From contig JASLZO010000047.1 in the NCBI GenBank assembly GCA_030754805.1, forward strand, positions 1 through 7,617: a stretch of 7,617 nt of DNA. The letters are read 5' to 3'. Below are positions 4,750 through 7,617 of the stretch, piece by piece (the first letter of the stretch is position 1; every line of letters begins with the position of its first letter). The notes under the pieces were generated by a model. It was not told the origin of the DNA. It worked only from the letters and a program-made list of their open reading frames with translations, and ran no database searches. A program made the translations under genes and the position numbers. This DNA comes from Dehalococcoidia bacterium (GTDB taxonomy: Bacteria > Chloroflexota > Dehalococcoidia > UBA6926).

Positions 4750-7254
4750 TTAGGGAGCCACGGGTTCCTCTTCGGGTTCCTCTGTCGTTTCTTCTTGCTT
4801 CTTCGCGCTTGGGCGCTCTTTCGGTTCGAGCGTCAACTTTTGGTCGTCGTCAACGTCGATGAGAACCGTGTCGCCCTCCTGGATATCGCCTTGCAAAAGG
4901 AGATCTGACAGATGGTCTTCGATCTCGTTCTGGATGACCCTGCGGAGTGGTCGGGCCCCGAAGGTTTCGTCGTAACCCTTCTCCCCCAGCCAGTCCCTCG
5001 CAGGGTCGGTCACCTCAATCGTGATTTCCTTCTCTTCAAGCTGCTTCTCCATACCCACCAGCATCAGGTCGACGATAGAGCGAATGTGTTCGTGGGAGAG
5101 CACGTGGAAGACGACCTGGGAGTCGATTCGGTTCAGGAACTCGGGCCGGAAATACTGCTTGACCTCGTTGAGAACCTTCTCTTTCATCCGTTCGTAAGAT
5201 GCCTGGCGCTCGGACGACATATCACCCTTGAGTGAGAAGCCGATCGAGGAATCCTTCCGGATGGCCTCGGCTCCGATGTTCGACGTCATCACGATGACGG
5301 CGTTTCTGAAATCGACCCTGCGACCCTTTGCGTCGGCCAGGTGGCCGTCGTCGAAAATCTGTAGGAGCATGTTGAAGACTTCGGGATGCGCCTTCTCGAT
5401 CTCGTCGAGCAAGATCACGCAGTACGACTTGCGGCGAACGGCTTCGGTCAGTTGGCCGCCTTCCTCGAATCCGATGTACCCAGGCGGGGCGCCGACCAAC
5501 CGCGCGACGGTGTGCCGCTCCATGAATTCGGACATGTCCAGGCGGATCATCGAGTCCTCTGAGCCGAACATGTTTTCTGACAGGGCACGGACGAGTTCAG
5601 TCTTACCGACGCCGGTGGGACCGAGGAAAAGGAAGACGCCGATCGGATGTCTCGGGTCTTTGAGCCCGGCACGGGCACGGCGAACCGCCTTCGAGACATT
5701 GATGACCGCTTCGTCCTGGCCGATGATTCGGCCATGGAGGTTCTCTTCCATGTGGAGAAGGCGCTCGGTTTCCTCGGACGCCAGGCGCGTAACAGGAATG
5801 TTCGTCCACATGCTGACGACCTGCGCGATGTCTTCTTCTGTGACTTCCGGTTGCGAACCGGTCCGTTCTTCTTGCCACTCCTGTTCGAGCCGAGCTATGC
5901 GTTCGGCAAGACTGACTTCGCGCTCACGCATCTCGCCGGCGAAGTCAAAGTTTCCGGCCGCGATCGCCGTGTCCTTCTCCTTACGAATGCGCTCGAGCGC
6001 GCGCATGGCTTCCTTCACGGACATCGGCATCGCCGATGCTTTGATGCGGACGCGGCTCGCCGCCTCGTCGATGAGGTCGATCGCCTTGTCAGGGAGGAAC
6101 CGATCCGCGATATAGCGAGATGCATAGTTGGCCGCAGCCGTCAGTGCGTCGTCTCCGATTTTGAGACGGTGATGTTCTTCGTAACGCGCCTTGATGCCCC
6201 TGAGAATCTCGACGGTCTCGTTCGAGGCAGGTTCCTCGACCCGCACCGGTTGGAACCTGCGTTCGAGAGCGGGATCCCGTTCAACGTGCTTGCGGTAGTC
6301 ATCCAGGGTCGTTGCGCCGATCGTTTGTAGTTCACCGCGGGCAAGGGACGGTTTAAGGATGTTCGACGCGTCGACGGCGCCTTCGGCAGCGCCGGCTCCG
6401 ACGAGGGTGTGCATCTCATCGATGAAGAGAATCGTGTTCTTTGAGCCTTTAATCTCCTCGACAACCTTCTTCAGGCGTTCCTCGAACTCGCCGCGGTACT
6501 TGGTGCCCGCAACCAGAGCGCCCATGTCGAGGGTCACGAGGCGCATCCCACCCAGACTGTCTGGGATATCTCCAGAAACGATTCGCTGCGCGAGCGCCTC
6601 GACGATGGCGGTCTTGCCAACGCCGGGTTCGCCGATTAAAACCGGGTTGTTCTTCGTTCGTCGTGAGAGGATCTGAACGACGCGTTCGATTTCCTTCGAC
6701 CGGCCTATCACCGGGTCCAGCTTGCTCTCGCGTGCCATGGTGGTGAGATCGACGCCGAGTTGATCCAGCGTGGGCGTCCTTGTGACCTGACGGGATCCGC
6801 CCTGCGGTCCGGACTGGCTGAGGATGCGCGAGGTCTCTGCGCGAACGCGTTCGAGGTTCACACCAAGGCTCTCCAGGACGCCGGCCGCGACGCCCTCACC
6901 CTCCCGTAAGAGGCCAATCAGGAGATGTTCTGTGCCGATGTAATGGTGTGTCATCTGGCGGGCCTCATCGACTGCCAGTTCAATGACCTTCTTGGCGCGA
7001 GGGGTGAGGCCGACGTCACCGGATGTCTGCTTTTCGCCTCGGCCGATGATGAATTCCACTGCCGAGCGGACCTTTGAAAGGTCGACACCCAGGGACACTA
7101 GGACTCGTGTTCCGACGCCTTCCGGTTCCCGCACGAGGCCAAGCAGCACATGCTCGGTCCCGATGTAGTTGTGGTTGAAGTGTTGCGCCTCTTCTTGGGC
7201 AAGCGATAATACCCGCCGTGCCCGTTCTGAGAACTTTTCAAATCTGCTAGCCAT
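4750..7254 (-). CDS. clpC: ATP-dependent Clp protease ATP-binding subunit ClpC
   Basis: ClpC is a hexameric AAA+ unfoldase that feeds proteins into the ClpP peptidase. The 834 residues are full length. Two Clp-N repeats (about 4-70 and 82-146, each with HxYIGTEHxL) are followed by AAA module 1 with Walker A GEPGVGKT (208-215), Walker B ILFIDE (275-280) and an ERRF arginine-finger region (331-334). A UVR/middle segment lies at about 431-466. AAA module 2 has GPTGVGKT (545-552), VILLDE (613-618) and sensor 2 GARPLRR (766-772). The IGF tripeptide at 671-673 is the ClpP-docking loop, so a protease role rather than a ClpB-type disaggregase role is expected. A lysine- and glutamate-rich tail (810-834) is not part of a domain. 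AAGGAG stands 4 nt before the ATG. The ctsR-mcsA-mcsB genes that precede clpC in Firmicutes are absent; the upstream neighbour is an S1-domain gene. Confidence 0.98.
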   Translation of the reverse strand: MASRFEKFSERARRVLSLAQEEAQHFNHNYIGTEHVLLGLVREPEGVGTRVLVSLGVDLSKVRSAVEFIIGRGEKQTSGDVGLTPRAKKVIELAVDEARQMTHHYIGTEHLLIGLLREGEGVAAGVLESLGVNLERVRAETSRILSQSGPQGGSRQVTRTPTLDQLGVDLTTMARESKLDPVIGRSKEIERVVQILSRRTKNNPVLIGEPGVGKTAIVEALAQRIVSGDIPDSLGGMRLVTLDMGALVAGTKYRGEFEERLKKVVEEIKGSKNTILFIDEMHTLVGAGAAEGAVDASNILKPSLARGELQTIGATTLDDYRKHVERDPALERRFQPVRVEEPASNETVEILRGIKARYEEHHRLKIGDDALTAAANYASRYIADRFLPDKAIDLIDEAASRVRIKASAMPMSVKEAMRALERIRKEKDTAIAAGNFDFAGEMREREVSLAERIARLEQEWQEERTGSQPEVTEEDIAQVVSMWTNIPVTRLASEETERLLHMEENLHGRIIGQDEAVINVSKAVRRARAGLKDPRHPIGVFLFLGPTGVGKTELVRALSENMFGSEDSMIRLDMSEFMERHTVARLVGAPPGYIGFEEGGQLTEAVRRKSYCVILLDEIEKAHPEVFNMLLQIFDDGHLADAKGRRVDFRNAVIVMTSNIGAEAIRKDSSIGFSLKGDMSSERQASYERMKEKVLNEVKQYFRPEFLNRIDSQVVFHVLSHEHIRSIVDLMLVGMEKQLEEKEITIEVTDPARDWLGEKGYDETFGARPLRRVIQNEIEDHLSDLLLQGDIQEGDTVLIDVDDDQKLTLEPKERPSAKKQEETTEEPEEEPVAP

Positions 7255-7270
7255 AGTTCTCCTTGCCTAT

Positions 7271-7286
7271 CCCGCCGTTCAGCGGG
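7271..7286 (-). other. Small GC-rich hairpin in the clpC leader
   Basis: In the 60-nt gap between the S1 gene and clpC the minus strand reads CCCGC-TGAACG-GCGGG, a 5-bp stem with a 6-base loop that ends 6 nt before the AAGGAG of clpC (7259-7264). No T-run follows, so it is not a terminator. It could influence ribosome access or be chance. No CtsR-type heptad repeat is visible nearby. Confidence 0.3.
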
Positions 7287-7314
7287 GAAGGCCCGCGCTT
7301 GATAACCACTCTAG

Positions 7315-7617
7315 CTAACCTTCGGCTTGACGCAAGCTGAGCCCCAACCGCCGACGCTCCGGTTCGATGCGGAGAATCTTGAGTTGGTAAGACTCGCCTT
7401 CCGTGACAACCTCCTTCGGGTGCCGTATATGGTGATCGGTCAATTCTGAGATGTGGATGAGGCCCTCGACGTTTCCTTCGAGCCGAGCGAAGGCACCGAA
7501 TGCTGCGAGCCGGGTAACCGTCCCCTCGACGATCTGCCCTTCCGAGAACTGGCCCACGGCAACCTGCCAGGGGTCATTCTGTGTACGCCGCAGGCTCAGT
7601 GAGATGCGGCGAGTTTC
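7315..7617 (-). CDS. S1 RNA-binding domain protein, probable 30S ribosomal protein S1 (5' end missing)
   Basis: The last 100 codons of a gene entering from the right edge, ending in TAG at 7315-7317. Residues 1-17 of the fragment (ISLSLRRTQNDPW at 5-17) are the end of one S1 repeat and linker typical of ribosomal protein S1. Residues 26-96 form a complete further S1 OB-fold, with GTVTRLAAFGAF (32-43), EGLIHISEL (51-59) and the closing RRRLGLSLRQ (88-97). S1 binds mRNA on the small ribosomal subunit and helps initiation, especially on messages with weak Shine-Dalgarno sequences. Repeated S1 domains with this linker favour rpsA, but a different multi-S1 protein cannot be excluded because the N-terminal part is outside the window. 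A GTG at 7557 is an internal valine, not the start. clpC begins 60 nt downstream and may be co-transcribed. Confidence 0.88.
   Translation of the reverse strand, partial: ETRRISLSLRRTQNDPWQVAVGQFSEGQIVEGTVTRLAAFGAFARLEGNVEGLIHISELTDHHIRHPKEVVTEGESYQLKILRIEPERRRLGLSLRQAEG

Noticed and set aside
5228..6330. Long plus-strand frames (295 and 227 codons) opposite clpC
   Set aside because: They are serine/arginine-rich shadows of the ClpC coding frame with no family resemblance or ribosome binding site.
7271..7286. ClgR or CtsR operator upstream of clpC
   Set aside because: The inverted repeat has a six-base centre instead of the five I recall for ClgR boxes, and no GGTCAAA-type CtsR repeats are visible.
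7308..7335. clpC promoter TTGCGT-16-TAGAGT overlapping the end of the S1 gene
   Set aside because: Both hexamers match poorly and the spacing is short; such matches are expected by chance.

Overview
Every gene found in this window lies on the minus strand. It is an ordinary bacterial housekeeping region of moderately high GC, with one metabolic insertion. In transcription order (right to left) it holds: the 3' end of an S1-domain (probable ribosomal protein S1) gene; clpC; a clpC terminator; larE-larC for the nickel-pincer nucleotide cofactor; a sigma70-type promoter; tRNA-Thr(UGU); tRNA-Thr(GGU); tuf; rpmG; secE; and the first 146 codons of nusG, cut by the window edge.

The organism is a bacterium. 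SecE is the short single-helix form, L33 is the zinc-binding four-cysteine form, and ClpC carries the double N-domain plus a UVR segment. These features argue against a gamma-proteobacterium. The wording of EF-Tu and the Thr-tRNA/tuf/rpmG/secE/nusG order would fit Chloroflexota (Dehalococcoidia-like) best, but this is a judgement from memory of protein families and not a phylogeny.

There appear to be three transcription units. (1) S1 gene and clpC, separated by 60 nt; a 15-bp hairpin terminator follows clpC. (2) larE-larC, with an extended -10 promoter so close to the larE ATG that the mRNA leader should be only about 8 nt. LarE (sulfur insertion) and LarC (nickel insertion) are consecutive steps of the cofactor pathway; larB and a LarA-type racemase are not in the window. 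(3) A translation and transcription operon in which two Thr-tRNAs, EF-Tu, L33, SecE and NusG follow one consensus-like promoter. It resembles a shortened thrU-tyrU-glyT-thrT-tufB operon joined to the secE-nusG cluster.

I see no mobile element, CRISPR array, phage gene or defence system, and no clearly new system. The points most worth checking are an apparent one-base insertion in the T-stem of tRNA-Thr(UGU), a terminator-like hairpin sitting on the start site of the tRNA-tuf transcript, the very tight tRNA-to-tuf junction, and the three-cysteine arrangement of LarE. No gene-free stretch exceeds 300 bases; the largest gap (2402-2537) holds the tRNA-tuf promoter and hairpin.
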